Under the pieces are notes generated by a model. The model was not told where the DNA came from. It did no database searches and saw nothing but the letters and a program-made list of their open reading frames with translations. Below are positions 45,185-55,301 of a DNA stretch of 64,000 nt, piece after piece. The stretch spans positions 1 to 64,000 of the forward strand of contig JAGOLX010000021.1 in NCBI GenBank assembly GCA_017993835.1, read 5' to 3'. A program made the translations under genes and the position numbers. Each line of letters opens with the position of its first letter. Within the stretch, counting starts at the first letter, position 1. The DNA is from Phycisphaerae bacterium (lineage in GTDB: Bacteria > Planctomycetota > Phycisphaerae > Sedimentisphaerales > Anaerobacaceae).

Positions 45185-46999
45185 TCACTTGCCCGGCCAT
45201 TCCTCCCATCTCATGCGAGACAGGTGCCAGTAAATGACGCCCCCGAGCACGACGGCTGCCCCCAGCAGGAGGAATCCCAGCATCGTCTGGCCGAAGATCA
45301 GCTTGCCCGCGCCGAACAGGCAGAGCATCACGCACGCAACACCCGCCAGCCAATCCACGAGCAGGACCCAATAGCCGGTGTCGCTCTTGACGTCGGGCAG
45401 CTTGTCGGAAATCGGTTTCCACAGGGCGCCGCCGGGGTGTACCCGCCTGTAGAAGGCCAGCAGCACGTCTTCCGCCGTCGGTCGTGTGAGGAATGTCACC
45501 GCCAGCCAGACGACTGTCGAGCCCGTCACGATGACCAGGAGCGACTCGGGGAATTTCACCTGCAGCACGTATTTCGCGAGGGGATAGAAGGCGAACGGCG
45601 CGATCAGGGCCGCGATCTCCGACCATGCGTTGATCCGCCACCAGAACCAGCGGAGGATGAGCACCAGCCCGATGCCCGCGGAGCATTCCAGGATGAACTG
45701 CCAGGCGCCGGTGATAGTCTCCAGCTTGGCGGTCACGACGACTGACAGGGCCATCAACGCCACGGTCGTGATCCGCGAGACGCGGACATAGGACTTCTCG
45801 TCGGCGCCGGGCCGGATGAACGGCCGGTACAGATCGTTGACGATGTACGAGCAGCCCCAGTTGAGCTGCGTGGCAATGGTGGACATGTACGCCGCAAGGA
45901 AGGCCGCCACCATCAGACCGACGAGTCCCGCGGGCATTACCTGGCCGACCATCATGATGAATCCCTTGCCCTTTTGGCTCTCCTCCAGCTCGGGGAACAT
46001 CACGAGCGAGCACAACGCGACAATCACCCACGGCCACGGCCGGACCGCATAATGGGCGATGTTGAACCACAGCGTCGCCAGCAGGGCGTGCTTCTCATTC
46101 TTGGCGGACATCATCCGTTGTGCGACATATCCGCCGCCGCCGGGCTCGCTGCCGGGGTACCAACTGGCCCACCACTGGACGCCGAGATACGTTATGAAGG
46201 CCAGAACGGTCATCTGCAGCAGGCCGCCGGCCTCCTGTGCGGCGGATTTGGCGCCCTCGATTTCCGGCGTGAACTGGAAGACCCAGTCGGGCAGCTTGGC
46301 CTTCAGGCCTGCGATCCCGTCGATCTCGGGACTTCGCAGAGCCAGCACTGCCAGGACAATGCAGCCCGTCATAGCCAGAACGAATTGAAACGCGTCGGTG
46401 ACGGAGACGCCCCACAGGCCGGAGAGCGCCGAATACCCCGCCACCAGCAGCATGAGAATGCCCACCAGAATCAGATGCGAAGAGAAGTGAAAGCCGAGCA
46501 CATCGATCGATTGTCGCTCGAAAAGCGTCAGGTTCGGGAAGATCACGGCGAGGATCTTCACCATCGCCAGGTTCACCCAACCGATGACGATGATGTTCAT
46601 GAAGATGCCGATGTAGACGGCGCGGAAACCCCGGAGGAAGGAAGCGGCCGGACCGCCGTAGCGGATCGAGACGAACTCGCAGTCCGTGAGGATGCCCGCG
46701 CGTCGCCAGAGCCTGGCGAAGAAGAAAGCGGCCAGTACGCCGCCGAAGACCATGTTCCACCAGAGCCAGTTGCCTGCGATGCCGTTCTTGGCGACCAGTT
46801 CCGTGACCGCCAGCGGCGTATCGGCCGCGAACGTCGTCGCGACCATGCTCGTCCCCGCCAACCACCAGGGCAAGGCCCGCCCGCTCAGGAAGAAGTCCCC
46901 CGTGCTCTTGCTCGCGCGTTTGGAGTAGGCCACTCCAATGGCCAGGCTGACGACGAAGTACGACCCGATGACGATCCAGTCGATGGCGGTCAAAGTCAT
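45185..46999 (-). CDS. Sodium/solute symporter (SSS family)
   Basis: The product is 604 residues with about 13-14 membrane helices, in the SGLT/PutP fold. ATG 46999 follows GTGGAG; the upstream codons are not conserved. Family features: DFFLSGRALPWWLAGTSMVATTFAADTPLAV (shown in part: LSGRALPWW and MVATTFAADTP), and FWWRINAWSEI later. SGLT-type carriers near glycan loci usually import sugars or uronates with sodium. It diverges from the DegT-family gene 127 bases away, and is likely part of the carbohydrate region. Confidence 0.9.
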   Translation of the reverse strand: MTLTAIDWIVIGSYFVVSLAIGVAYSKRASKSTGDFFLSGRALPWWLAGTSMVATTFAADTPLAVTELVAKNGIAGNWLWWNMVFGGVLAAFFFARLWRRAGILTDCEFVSIRYGGPAASFLRGFRAVYIGIFMNIIVIGWVNLAMVKILAVIFPNLTLFERQSIDVLGFHFSSHLILVGILMLLVAGYSALSGLWGVSVTDAFQFVLAMTGCIVLAVLALRSPEIDGIAGLKAKLPDWVFQFTPEIEGAKSAAQEAGGLLQMTVLAFITYLGVQWWASWYPGSEPGGGGYVAQRMMSAKNEKHALLATLWFNIAHYAVRPWPWVIVALCSLVMFPELEESQKGKGFIMMVGQVMPAGLVGLMVAAFLAAYMSTIATQLNWGCSYIVNDLYRPFIRPGADEKSYVRVSRITTVALMALSVVVTAKLETITGAWQFILECSAGIGLVLILRWFWWRINAWSEIAALIAPFAFYPLAKYVLQVKFPESLLVIVTGSTVVWLAVTFLTRPTAEDVLLAFYRRVHPGGALWKPISDKLPDVKSDTGYWVLLVDWLAGVACVMLCLFGAGKLIFGQTMLGFLLLGAAVVLGGVIYWHLSRMRWEEWPGK

Positions 47000-47125
47000 A
47001 AGCGGCTCCACGGTATTCCCATCGTATTCCTGCGGTACTGCCACGCGGACATTCTACAGTTCGCTCTTGACACTGCACACCTGAAACTCCACACTGCAAG
47101 CATGGCTTCTTTGAAAGGGGCGGAT

Positions 47126-48487
47126 ATGACGAGTGGTGATTTGACGCGACGGCAATTCGTGGCTGCGGTCTCGGCCGGCTCCCTCGCGGCGGCATCGCGG
47201 AGCATTCCCGCGTACGGAAACCTCACGAAGAAGGCAAGTCAGTTGGCCATCCTCGGAGGCGAACCGGTGCGGAAGAAGGGCAGATCCTGGCCCGATTGGC
47301 CCAGTTGCTGCTGGGACGAGAACCTGACCGAGTCGCTGCTCAAGACCGCCAAGAGCGGCATCTGGTGTCGGATTCAGGCTGCCTCGGGCACGGTCCCCAC
47401 ATTCGAGAAGGAGTACGCCAAGCTGATGGGCGCCAAAGCCTGCGTCGCCACCGGCGCCGGAACCCAGGCGTTGCACACGTGCGTGGAGGCGATGGGCATC
47501 GGGCCGGGCGACGAGGTCATCACGTCCCCCTACACCGATCCGGGCACGATCCAGGGCATCCTGTCCGCGCGGGCACTGCCTGTCCTGGCGGACTTGGACG
47601 TCGAGTCGTATCAGCTCGATCCCGCCGACGTGGAAAAGAAGATCAACGAGAACACCCGGGCGATCATGCCGGTCCACATGATGGGCCAGCCCTGTGACAT
47701 GGACTCGATCATGGCGATCGCCAAGAAGCACAAGCTCCGAGTGATCGAGGACGCCTGCCAGGCGCACCTCGCGGAACACCGCGGTCGTAAGCTCGGGACC
47801 ATCGGCGATCTCGGCTGCTTCAGCTTCCAGTCGAGCAAGACGCTTGCCTGCGGCGAAGGCGGCGGGATCATCGGCAACGACGAAGCCCTCATGGACAGGT
47901 GCTACACCGTGCACAACCACGGCACGAACCGCAAGGGCCAGACGGAACTGATCGGACCTAAGTACCGGATGAACGAGTTCGAAGCGGCAGTGCTGCTCGG
48001 CCAGTTTCCCACGGTGATCCAGCGATGGCGACGACGGAATGAGAATGCCGCCTATCTGACCGCCCGACTGAAGGACATTCCCGGCCTGACCCCGCAGAAA
48101 CTGTATCCGGGCACCGAGAGCGGTTCGTTCTACCTCTACACCATGTCCTATCACAAGGACCTCTTCGACGGCGTGAGCCGTGCGACCTTCTTCAAGGCCA
48201 TCAATGCCGAGGGGATCGGCCTGAGCCCGTACATCGCAAAGGGACTGCACAGAGAGCCCTGGATCGATGAGATCTGCAATTCGAAGGTCTACAAGACGAT
48301 GTACTCGCCCGAGCGCCTGCGCCGGTTCAAAGACGAGTGCAACTGTCCGAGGTGCGACCAGGTGTGCGAAGAGATGGTGATGCTCTGGGCCTCCGGTCCG
48401 CTGCTGGCGCCGCAGGAGGAAGTAGCCGACATCGCGGACGCCATCGAGAAGGTCTGGGAGAACCGAGCCAAACTCAAGCAGGTCTGA
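47126..48487 (+). CDS. Tat-exported DegT/DnrJ/EryC1/StrS-family PLP protein
   Basis: The product is 453 residues from ATG 47126, preceded by AAAGGGGCGG. A twin-arginine signal starts TRRQFVAAVSAGSLAAA (about 7-23). The rest is a full DegT-family fold: ATGAGTQALHTCVEAMGI for cofactor binding, EDACQAHLAE with the conserved Asp, and SFQSSKTLACGEGG with the Schiff-base Lys238. These enzymes aminate sugar-nucleotide ketones in the cytoplasm, so an exported copy is odd; such Tat-tagged forms are common in planctomycetes and of unknown role. It diverges from the symporter. Confidence 0.85.
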   Translation: MTSGDLTRRQFVAAVSAGSLAAASRSIPAYGNLTKKASQLAILGGEPVRKKGRSWPDWPSCCWDENLTESLLKTAKSGIWCRIQAASGTVPTFEKEYAKLMGAKACVATGAGTQALHTCVEAMGIGPGDEVITSPYTDPGTIQGILSARALPVLADLDVESYQLDPADVEKKINENTRAIMPVHMMGQPCDMDSIMAIAKKHKLRVIEDACQAHLAEHRGRKLGTIGDLGCFSFQSSKTLACGEGGGIIGNDEALMDRCYTVHNHGTNRKGQTELIGPKYRMNEFEAAVLLGQFPTVIQRWRRRNENAAYLTARLKDIPGLTPQKLYPGTESGSFYLYTMSYHKDLFDGVSRATFFKAINAEGIGLSPYIAKGLHREPWIDEICNSKVYKTMYSPERLRRFKDECNCPRCDQVCEEMVMLWASGPLLAPQEEVADIADAIEKVWENRAKLKQV

Positions 48488-48516
48488 CACGTCGGCGAAT
48501 CAGGCCGGAACGTCTG

Positions 48517-49506
48517 CTAGGGCAACGCATTCTGCCTGTCGGGCCCGTTCGTTATCGCCTCCAGATAGTCGTGATGGGCAACCGCTGGATCGAAGCCCTC
48601 CTCGCTGCGAGCGGCATGGATCAGGATGCCGAAACGAAGACGGAATGAGGCGCCGGATGCGACTTCCGTCCTGTTGGCCGGCCCCTTCTTGAAGGCCGAC
48701 CGGGCAAATGGATTGGCAACCATCAGGCCGTAATCCCGCGTATGCCAGCGACAGAGCGAGACGTTGCGTGGATCGGGCATGACCATGATCCCGACGAACG
48801 CGTCATCGACCCAACCGGCATAGTCGCACCATGCGGCTGGTTCACCCCAGGTTCCTTTCTCGTCCCGCCGGCCTTCACTGTTCAGGATACGCCCGGGGCG
48901 ACTATGGTTCCCATAGGGCTTGACCATGATGGGCGTCGCCACCCGCACGCCCAAGCCCATCTCCTCCTGGTCGCCGAAGCACAGGCCGGATTGCTCCGAT
49001 TGAAAGGTCGAGTCCCACAGGATCAGACAGCCCGCCGACTGCACCAGGAACGTGTACGTGCAGACCTCCCGGCAGACCACGGTCCCGCCGGCCACGTAGT
49101 TGTTGCGCACGGTGAACGTGCCCTTGTCCCGGTCCACTCGCGGCTCCTCGACGAATCCCGCGTGCTCCACGGTCGCCTTGTTCCGCCAGAAGTCGGCGCC
49201 GTTCAGATCGCCGAACGCCAGCCAGAGACCCGGGTGCATCGTCGCGTGATCGGCCGGATCGGCGTCCTCCTTCGGCGGATGACGCCGGGTCACCTGGACG
49301 CGCCCCGGCGCACAGACGTCTTTGAAGTAGGGACGGAGGATCTCCTTGTCACGGTAGACATACGTCGCCAGCAGCTCATCATCCACGCGAATCGACAGCA
49401 AGCCTTCCTGCTGCTGGAAGACGATACGGCGCCCGGGCTCCGTCGCGCCGGCGGCTGTCGCGACGCAGAGCAGAGCCATCATCGTTTGGCCGACTATCAC
49501 CTGCAT
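48517..49506 (-). CDS. DUF6807 (PmoA-family) exported protein
   Basis: The product is 329 residues from ATG 49506, preceded by GGAGG; a signal peptide follows (MMALLCVATAAGA). The DUF6807 pattern is visible in LLATYVYRDKEILRPYFKDV, HPGLWLAFGDLNGADFWRN and the later WCDYAGWVDD and MPDPRNVSLCRWHTRDYGL. The family is widespread in polysaccharide-degrading bacteria; activity unknown. It is the last gene of the long minus-strand cluster. Confidence 0.85.
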   Translation of the reverse strand: MQVIVGQTMMALLCVATAAGATEPGRRIVFQQQEGLLSIRVDDELLATYVYRDKEILRPYFKDVCAPGRVQVTRRHPPKEDADPADHATMHPGLWLAFGDLNGADFWRNKATVEHAGFVEEPRVDRDKGTFTVRNNYVAGGTVVCREVCTYTFLVQSAGCLILWDSTFQSEQSGLCFGDQEEMGLGVRVATPIMVKPYGNHSRPGRILNSEGRRDEKGTWGEPAAWCDYAGWVDDAFVGIMVMPDPRNVSLCRWHTRDYGLMVANPFARSAFKKGPANRTEVASGASFRLRFGILIHAARSEEGFDPAVAHHDYLEAITNGPDRQNALP

Positions 49507-49524
49507 AGGCTGTCGCCTCCACAA

Positions 49525-50823
49525 TCAATCCGGCAGATCCTTGTTCGACGTCTCCGGCGCCCACCAGATGGCCACCATGCCGAGCGAGTAAATCAGACCC
49601 ATCACGGCGCCCACCTTGGCGAAGTCGCCGCCAAACCAGACGGCCAGTGTGCCCGCGGCGAAGACCCCGCCGGCAGTGGCGAAACGCCCGACATTATACG
49701 CGATGCCGCTGCCCGTGGCGCGGACCTTCGTCGGAAACAGCTCCGGAAGGTACAAGGGCAGCCAGCCGAAGAAGAGCGTCGCGACGAAACCCTGTGCAAA
49801 GGCCACCGGCAGGAAGGACGGCCGCAACGGAGCGGTGAACAGGAACAAGCCGCAGGTCAACGCTGTGGAACCCAGGCTGATCAGGAAATAGGAGAGCCGT
49901 CGGCCGAGCTTGCCCGCCAGTTGTGCCCCGAAGAAGCTGCCCAGCACGGCTCCCAGCGCCCAGTATCCCTGCGCGACCGCTTTGTATCCCGGCTGTGCGG
50001 CCCCGCCGACCTTGTCCGCCCACGGAATCATCCACTTGCTCGCGGCCCACGCGCCGACGAGGGGAATCGAGCCGAGGATGATGCCCAGGATCGTTAGCCG
50101 CAACAATGGCGGGCGAAACAGATCGCGCAGCGGCGTGACCTTCCGCTGTACCGCAGCGGCACGAGTGGACAGCCATCGCGGCGATTCCGGGACGAAGACC
50201 AGCGCTACGACCCCGAGCAGGCCTGGCACCGCAGTCCACCCGAAGAACCACCGCCAGGAGTCCGGCGTGATGTGCCAGATGCGCGCGATCTGGGAGAGCA
50301 GCAGGATTCCGGCGTTCAGGCCCGCGCCGACGATCCCGGCTACGATCGGCCGCGACACGCTGGGCCAACATTCCGATACCAGCGCCACGCCGTTAGGCCA
50401 CATGCCGCCGATGCCCAGTCCCACGAAGAAACGAAGGACGAACATCTGCTCCAGGCTGCCGACCAGCAGTCCGAGCCCTGAGAAGATCGAGTAGAACAGG
50501 ATGCTCACCCCCATGGCCCGCGTGCGTCCGATGCGATCGCCCAGCGCCCCGAACACGATCCCGCCGACTGCGGCGCCGAGCATCAGGCTCGCCGTGAAAC
50601 GCGCGAACCAATCGCCCGCCAAGGCGTCCGTGAAGCGGTCGCCCAGCAGGCTTCTCGTGACGGAAATGGATGCGATGGGCATCAGGCCCAGCTCGATGCC
50701 ATCGAAGAGCAGGCCGCCAAAGGCGGAGAAGAGGACTATGAGCCTCGCCTTCCAGGACAGCGTCGAAGCAGAGCAGGCCGTTGCGGTCGGTTCCATAGGT
50801 TCGCTCCCAATCGGACCATTCAT
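49525..50823 (-). CDS. Major facilitator superfamily sugar-acid/aromatic-type transporter
   Basis: The product is 432 residues with 12 membrane helices. The start ATG 50823 overlaps the stop codon of the upstream dehydrogenase gene (TGATG). Sugar-porter-like signatures: GDRIGRTRAMGVSI after helix 2, PESPRWL at the end of helix 6, LYLPELFPTKVRATG and FVGLGIGGMWPNGVALVSE. This pattern fits the MFS group that imports sugar acids or short metabolites. In the cluster it probably imports a breakdown product of the polysaccharide. Confidence 0.88.
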   Translation of the reverse strand: MNGPIGSEPMEPTATACSASTLSWKARLIVLFSAFGGLLFDGIELGLMPIASISVTRSLLGDRFTDALAGDWFARFTASLMLGAAVGGIVFGALGDRIGRTRAMGVSILFYSIFSGLGLLVGSLEQMFVLRFFVGLGIGGMWPNGVALVSECWPSVSRPIVAGIVGAGLNAGILLLSQIARIWHITPDSWRWFFGWTAVPGLLGVVALVFVPESPRWLSTRAAAVQRKVTPLRDLFRPPLLRLTILGIILGSIPLVGAWAASKWMIPWADKVGGAAQPGYKAVAQGYWALGAVLGSFFGAQLAGKLGRRLSYFLISLGSTALTCGLFLFTAPLRPSFLPVAFAQGFVATLFFGWLPLYLPELFPTKVRATGSGIAYNVGRFATAGGVFAAGTLAVWFGGDFAKVGAVMGLIYSLGMVAIWWAPETSNKDLPD

Positions 50824-51782
50824 CACGTGTCGCTCTTGTCCGGCGTCCGTTGTCGGGCAAGGTGCTCGAAAGCGAGGATGATGGCGCTGTTGTCTCTCGC
50901 CCCGTAGCCGGCGCTCTCCGCCAGTTCCAGCAGGCGGGCGTGCGCTTGTGTCAAAGGCAAATCCGTGCCCGCAGCAGCAGCAGCCTGGAGCATCAGGCGA
51001 ACGTCTTTGTGATGCTGCGACAGGCGGGCCTGCGGCTCGAAATCCCGTCGAATCATCTTCTCGCCCTTCGTGTCCATGATCCGCGAGTACGCCATGCTCT
51101 CGCGGAGCACCGTCAGCACGGTCTGCGGGTCGAGACCCATCGTCTTGCCCAGCCAGAGTCCCTCGGCCAGAGCGGCGCGATTCAGGCCCAGGACGAGATT
51201 GCTGACGAGCTTCATTTGCGAGCCGCTGCCGCAGGGCCCGAGGTGAAACCAGCGGCGGGCGAAGAGCGGAAACAGATCCCGACACTGATCGAACGCGACG
51301 TCCGGACCGCCCGCCAGAACGACCGCCTGTGCGTCGCGCACCTGCTGACTGCTTCCCGAGATCGTGGCATCCAGATAGTCGATGCCTCGTTCGGCCAGCC
51401 GGCGGCCCATAGCCGCGGCGCGTTCGGGATCGCCCGTCGAGGTGTCGATGATGATCTGTCCAGCGACCAGGGACGGGCCCACCTCGGCAAGCACCGTCTC
51501 GACAACATCGCTGTCCGGCAGGCTCAGGACGATTCTGGTACAAGCGTGGGCGACAGCCGCGGCGCTCGAAGCGGGTTTGCCGCCGAATCGGACGAGAAGA
51601 TCGTTCCGTCTGCGATCGATGTCATATCCCCATACTTCGAGTCCGCCGGACCGCAATCGCTCGACGAGGGCTATGCCCATCAGACCCAGTCCGATCACCC
51701 CGACCGGCTGAGAAAGGGGCTTGCCCTCGCCCACAGCAACACTCTGCACAATTGGCTCCATAGAAGCACCGTGGTTTCCCAT
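50823..51782 (-). CDS. 3-hydroxyisobutyrate dehydrogenase-family oxidoreductase
   Basis: The product is 319 residues. The Rossmann motif VIGLGLMG lies at 29-36, the substrate-binding signature DATISGSSQQ in the middle, and the catalytic Lys191 in GSGSQMKLVSN. This beta-hydroxyacid dehydrogenase group includes tartronate-semialdehyde reductase and related enzymes that finish uronate or sugar-acid catabolism. The start ATG 51782 is 12 bases after the GH127 gene ends; ATG 51761 is an alternative. Gene order suggests it handles an imported sugar acid. Confidence 0.85.
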   Translation of the reverse strand: MGNHGASMEPIVQSVAVGEGKPLSQPVGVIGLGLMGIALVERLRSGGLEVWGYDIDRRRNDLLVRFGGKPASSAAAVAHACTRIVLSLPDSDVVETVLAEVGPSLVAGQIIIDTSTGDPERAAAMGRRLAERGIDYLDATISGSSQQVRDAQAVVLAGGPDVAFDQCRDLFPLFARRWFHLGPCGSGSQMKLVSNLVLGLNRAALAEGLWLGKTMGLDPQTVLTVLRESMAYSRIMDTKGEKMIRRDFEPQARLSQHHKDVRLMLQAAAAAGTDLPLTQAHARLLELAESAGYGARDNSAIILAFEHLARQRTPDKSDT

Positions 51783-51794
51783 TCATCCTGTTTG

Positions 51795-54700
51795 TCACGG
51801 AAGCCGACCGGTGACGCGGGTCAGCTCATCCGATCCGACGATTGTCACGCCGTCGGCAAAGACGTGCAGGCCGCTGCCTTTGTGATACTTCTCGCCGGTT
51901 CGATCCCACAGGATCGTCAGCGTTCGTCCATGATATGGCACGTTGTCGAGGCAGAACCAGTCCCACATGTCCGGCGGAATCAAGGGATCGACCACGACCG
52001 TATCGTCGTCGCGGGGGACAAGCCCCGCCAGGCCGGTAATGACGAGGTCGCAGAACGTCGAGTGATTGTAGTAGCGACTGCGATTCGAGTCCGGCTTCAG
52101 CCATTCGCCGTTCTGCTCGTCAAGGTACTCCCCGATGTACGGCTTGCCGCGATATTGATGCGATCGCGCGTATGTCACGAGGGCATCGAAGTAGTCTGCC
52201 TTGCTCACATACTGTTGCGGATAGTCGCGGAGCACATTGGCCAAGGCTCCCAGCGTCTGGCTCGTCGCGAAGGGCCAGACGGCTCCGTCCCACTCGCAGG
52301 TGCCCACGCCGTGACTGCGAAACTGCGGGTGTCGGCGCTCCGCCGTCGTGATGCCCATGGGGGCCTTGAAGCCCTGCAGATCGAGGAATTGCCGCCACGC
52401 CTGCTCGTGTCCCGACTCGGGCAGCTCGAAATACCAGGGAATGAATCCAATCTCTTCCCGCACGTCGGCCAACATTCCGTCGGGTCGGCGCACCTTGAAG
52501 AACTGCGCGTCATCGTCCCACAACGACTCGTGGATGAGCGACTTGAGCCTGGCGGCCTTCTCGGTGTATTCCTGCGCGACCTCGTCGCGCCCCACCATCT
52601 CGGCCACCTTCGAGATCGCCAGGGCGTTGGCGTACATGTAGCAGTTCAAGGGCGGTCGGATGTTCTGGACCTTCCGTCCGCCGCTGATCGATTCTTCCAT
52701 GCCGTCGCGCACATCGTATTGCCAGAACAGGCCGTTCTCGGCGCCCCGCTCCTGCACCCAGCCCTGGTAGTCCGCAATGAATGCATCGAGCAGATTCGTC
52801 AGAAAGGCGCCGTCGTGGTTGACCAGATACCTGCGATAGAGTGCCGACGTCGCCCAGTTGCTGTACTTGTGGAAGTGCGGCTGCAAGCCCCCCTCGTGCC
52901 CGACATACCAGAAGCGGGCGTAGTCGTCGATGTACCGTCTGTCGCGCAGCCAGGAGCCTTCGCTGATGTGATGTCCCAGGGCGCAGCTTATCGTATTGTG
53001 TTTGCCGCTGTGGCCGACCTGGTCGAGGAACTCCGTGAAAACAAAGCCGTCCGGCGTCTTCTTCAGATGCTTGCGGAACGTCCACCACCGATAGTAGTAC
53101 ACCTGCTCGAAGCCCTTGTCGGGACACTCGAAGAACGGGATGTTGTCCTTCATCCACGACCACGACTGGCGATTCGGAACGTGGTTGACGATGTTCTCGG
53201 GCTCCATGTCGTTGAAGAAGTCGACGTGGTGCCTGAACGCCTGCGCGTCGAGGACGAACATCGGGTCACCCGGCGCGTCGCCGGCCAGAGGCGTCCAGAC
53301 GGACATCTCGGAATCGCCGCGGTTGCCCCAGGCATAGTAGGGAATCATGCGGATTCCGACGGTCTTCGACGCGCGAGGTGCGATGGGTCGATAGAGGGCG
53401 TCGTCCCAGTCGCGACTCTCCACGGTCCTCGCGTTCGCCTCCAGAACGGTGACCCCGCCCAGGAGCGAAGCGATGTGCTGCGTCTCGAAGTGCATATCGG
53501 GAGAGATCGTGACATCGGCGATCTCGACGCCGTCAGGCAGATCGACCGACTCGAGACAATACACAATCGGTCCGCGACGCACCGCGGCCTGGTTGCGCGT
53601 TTCCTCGACCAGCGGATACGCCTCCAGCAATTGCACGGCCATGGGCAGGACCAACTCAACACGGTCGCCGGCCGACCACAATCGCCGGGTTTCGAAGTAC
53701 TGTCCTGTCTGAAGGTCTTTGCCGACGGGTTTGCCGTTGACCGCGACGCGAGCGCCGTGGGCCCAGGCGGGAATCCGCAGAAACAGCGAGAATTCCGTCG
53801 TCGATGCGGCGTCCACGGCAATGCGGATCGTGCCGTCCCACGGATAATCGGTCTGCTGTCTCAATTGTACAATCGCCCCGCCGGGAAGACGGGTGTCGAG
53901 CGTGTTGCTGCCGTAGAGGTTGACCCACACCCCGTCATCCGACACGCCGTATGCATAGGCAGCGGTCTCGGCAATCGTCCGCACGACGTTGGGCGGGCAG
54001 CAGAAACAACTGATGTATGGTTCGCGCCGGCGCGACCAGCGGAGTTCGAACGGCAGTTCGTCGATGCGCGCCAGGGGGTTCGTGTAGAAGAACCCCTTGC
54101 CGTCCAGGCTGATGCTCGCCAACAGGCTGTTGTAGAGAGCCAGTTCAAGCTGATCGGCGAAGCGGGCCTGGCCGGTGATGCCCAGCATCCGCCAGTTCCA
54201 CAGGATCAAGCCCACCGTGGCGCAGGATTCACAGTGTGCTGTGAGGTTGGGCAACTGGTACGCCCGGCCATAGGCCTGATGCACAGGCTGGATCGTGGAC
54301 TGGGCCTTCGCGCCGTCGGGCGAGGCGCCGTTGTACAGTGCACCGGTGGCCCCGGTCACGTAGATCTTCCGCGAAGCGACATCGAGCCAGATCTTCTCTA
54401 AGGCGCTGAGCAGGGACGGATCGCCCGTCTCCGCGTACACGTCGGCCGCGCCGGCACAGAGGTAGTTCGACCGGACCGCGTGCCCGACCGCCTGTGTCTG
54501 CTGGCGGAAGGGAATCCGATCCTGATTGTCATCCGTGCCCCCCTGGACGCGATCCCGAATGTCGATCAGACCCCGGGCGAGTTCCAGATACCGAGGATCG
54601 CCCGTCGTGCGGTACATCTCCACGACGCCCATGTAATGAGACGGACAGATGGCGTTGTTCGCCAGCGTGTCGGGAGACTCTCTGTACGTTCGATAGAGGA

Positions 54701-55301
54701 ACTCCGTGGCCTTCTTCGCAATGTCCAGCAGGGTGGTCTTGCCGGTGGCGCGGTAATGCACACAGGCAGAGGTCATCAGGTGTCCCATGTTGTAGGTTTC
54801 GAAGTCCAGCCGGTCGTGGAATTCCTCGGCCTGCGCCAGATGCTGCCGCTGGGCGATGATGGCGGGGGTGTGGATGTACCCGTCCTCGCGCTGGGCCTTG
54901 CCGATGATCGCGATGATGCCATCCATTTGCCGGTCGAGCGCTGGGTCGCGCGTCGTGCCGTAGACAAACGCTACCGCTTCGAGCCACTTGTAGAAGTCGC
55001 CGTCGTGCCATTTCGGCCCATGGTGCCTGCCTTGTTTCCCGCCGGCGGCGACCAGGAAGTTGTCATAGGCATGACTGATATTGGGGTCTTCGAGCAGTCT
55101 CCACATGTTGGGGATCGCGACGGATCGACAGCACTCGAATCGCTCGGCCCAAAACCCGTCGGTCCATCGCACCGCGTCGATCCCGACGCTTCGCAGCCTG
55201 ACGTGCGGACTGGAGGAGGTGCCGGTCAGCCCCTCGTCGGCTCCGCGGACGTATCCGCGGCTGACGCAGACGATCGTGCATAAGACAAGCCATCGCCTCA
55301 T
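51795..55301 (-). CDS. Exported GH127-like (beta-L-arabinofuranosidase) domain fused to a second (alpha/alpha)6 hydrolase domain
   Basis: The product is 1168 residues with a signal peptide (1-20). GH127 part (about 35-670): the zinc ligands are Glu358 and Cys360 in HCESC, Cys434 (nucleophile) and Cys435 in CFCCPPN. The acid/base position, normally Glu in a GEAF/GERFG motif 16 residues before the zinc Glu, reads HQAY with Gln342. Second part (about 690-1160): GH63/mannosylglycerate-hydrolase-like barrel (GHHISEGSWLRD, HKYSNWATSALYRRYL, RGAENGLFWQYD, GTCEWDGAVWPFATSQTL). The start overlaps the GH78 stop (ATGA). Linked domains suggest sequential attack on one substrate. Confidence 0.88.
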   Translation of the reverse strand: MRRWLVLCTIVCVSRGYVRGADEGLTGTSSSPHVRLRSVGIDAVRWTDGFWAERFECCRSVAIPNMWRLLEDPNISHAYDNFLVAAGGKQGRHHGPKWHDGDFYKWLEAVAFVYGTTRDPALDRQMDGIIAIIGKAQREDGYIHTPAIIAQRQHLAQAEEFHDRLDFETYNMGHLMTSACVHYRATGKTTLLDIAKKATEFLYRTYRESPDTLANNAICPSHYMGVVEMYRTTGDPRYLELARGLIDIRDRVQGGTDDNQDRIPFRQQTQAVGHAVRSNYLCAGAADVYAETGDPSLLSALEKIWLDVASRKIYVTGATGALYNGASPDGAKAQSTIQPVHQAYGRAYQLPNLTAHCESCATVGLILWNWRMLGITGQARFADQLELALYNSLLASISLDGKGFFYTNPLARIDELPFELRWSRRREPYISCFCCPPNVVRTIAETAAYAYGVSDDGVWVNLYGSNTLDTRLPGGAIVQLRQQTDYPWDGTIRIAVDAASTTEFSLFLRIPAWAHGARVAVNGKPVGKDLQTGQYFETRRLWSAGDRVELVLPMAVQLLEAYPLVEETRNQAAVRRGPIVYCLESVDLPDGVEIADVTISPDMHFETQHIASLLGGVTVLEANARTVESRDWDDALYRPIAPRASKTVGIRMIPYYAWGNRGDSEMSVWTPLAGDAPGDPMFVLDAQAFRHHVDFFNDMEPENIVNHVPNRQSWSWMKDNIPFFECPDKGFEQVYYYRWWTFRKHLKKTPDGFVFTEFLDQVGHSGKHNTISCALGHHISEGSWLRDRRYIDDYARFWYVGHEGGLQPHFHKYSNWATSALYRRYLVNHDGAFLTNLLDAFIADYQGWVQERGAENGLFWQYDVRDGMEESISGGRKVQNIRPPLNCYMYANALAISKVAEMVGRDEVAQEYTEKAARLKSLIHESLWDDDAQFFKVRRPDGMLADVREEIGFIPWYFELPESGHEQAWRQFLDLQGFKAPMGITTAERRHPQFRSHGVGTCEWDGAVWPFATSQTLGALANVLRDYPQQYVSKADYFDALVTYARSHQYRGKPYIGEYLDEQNGEWLKPDSNRSRYYNHSTFCDLVITGLAGLVPRDDDTVVVDPLIPPDMWDWFCLDNVPYHGRTLTILWDRTGEKYHKGSGLHVFADGVTIVGSDELTRVTGRLP

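Noticed and set aside
45974-47125. Long extension upstream of the DegT-family protein
   Set aside because: The frame is antisense to the symporter; the Tat signal and ribosome binding site fix the start at 47126.
50850-54401. Plus-strand open frame of 1183 codons
   Set aside because: Antisense shadow over the GH127 and dehydrogenase genes; no motif.
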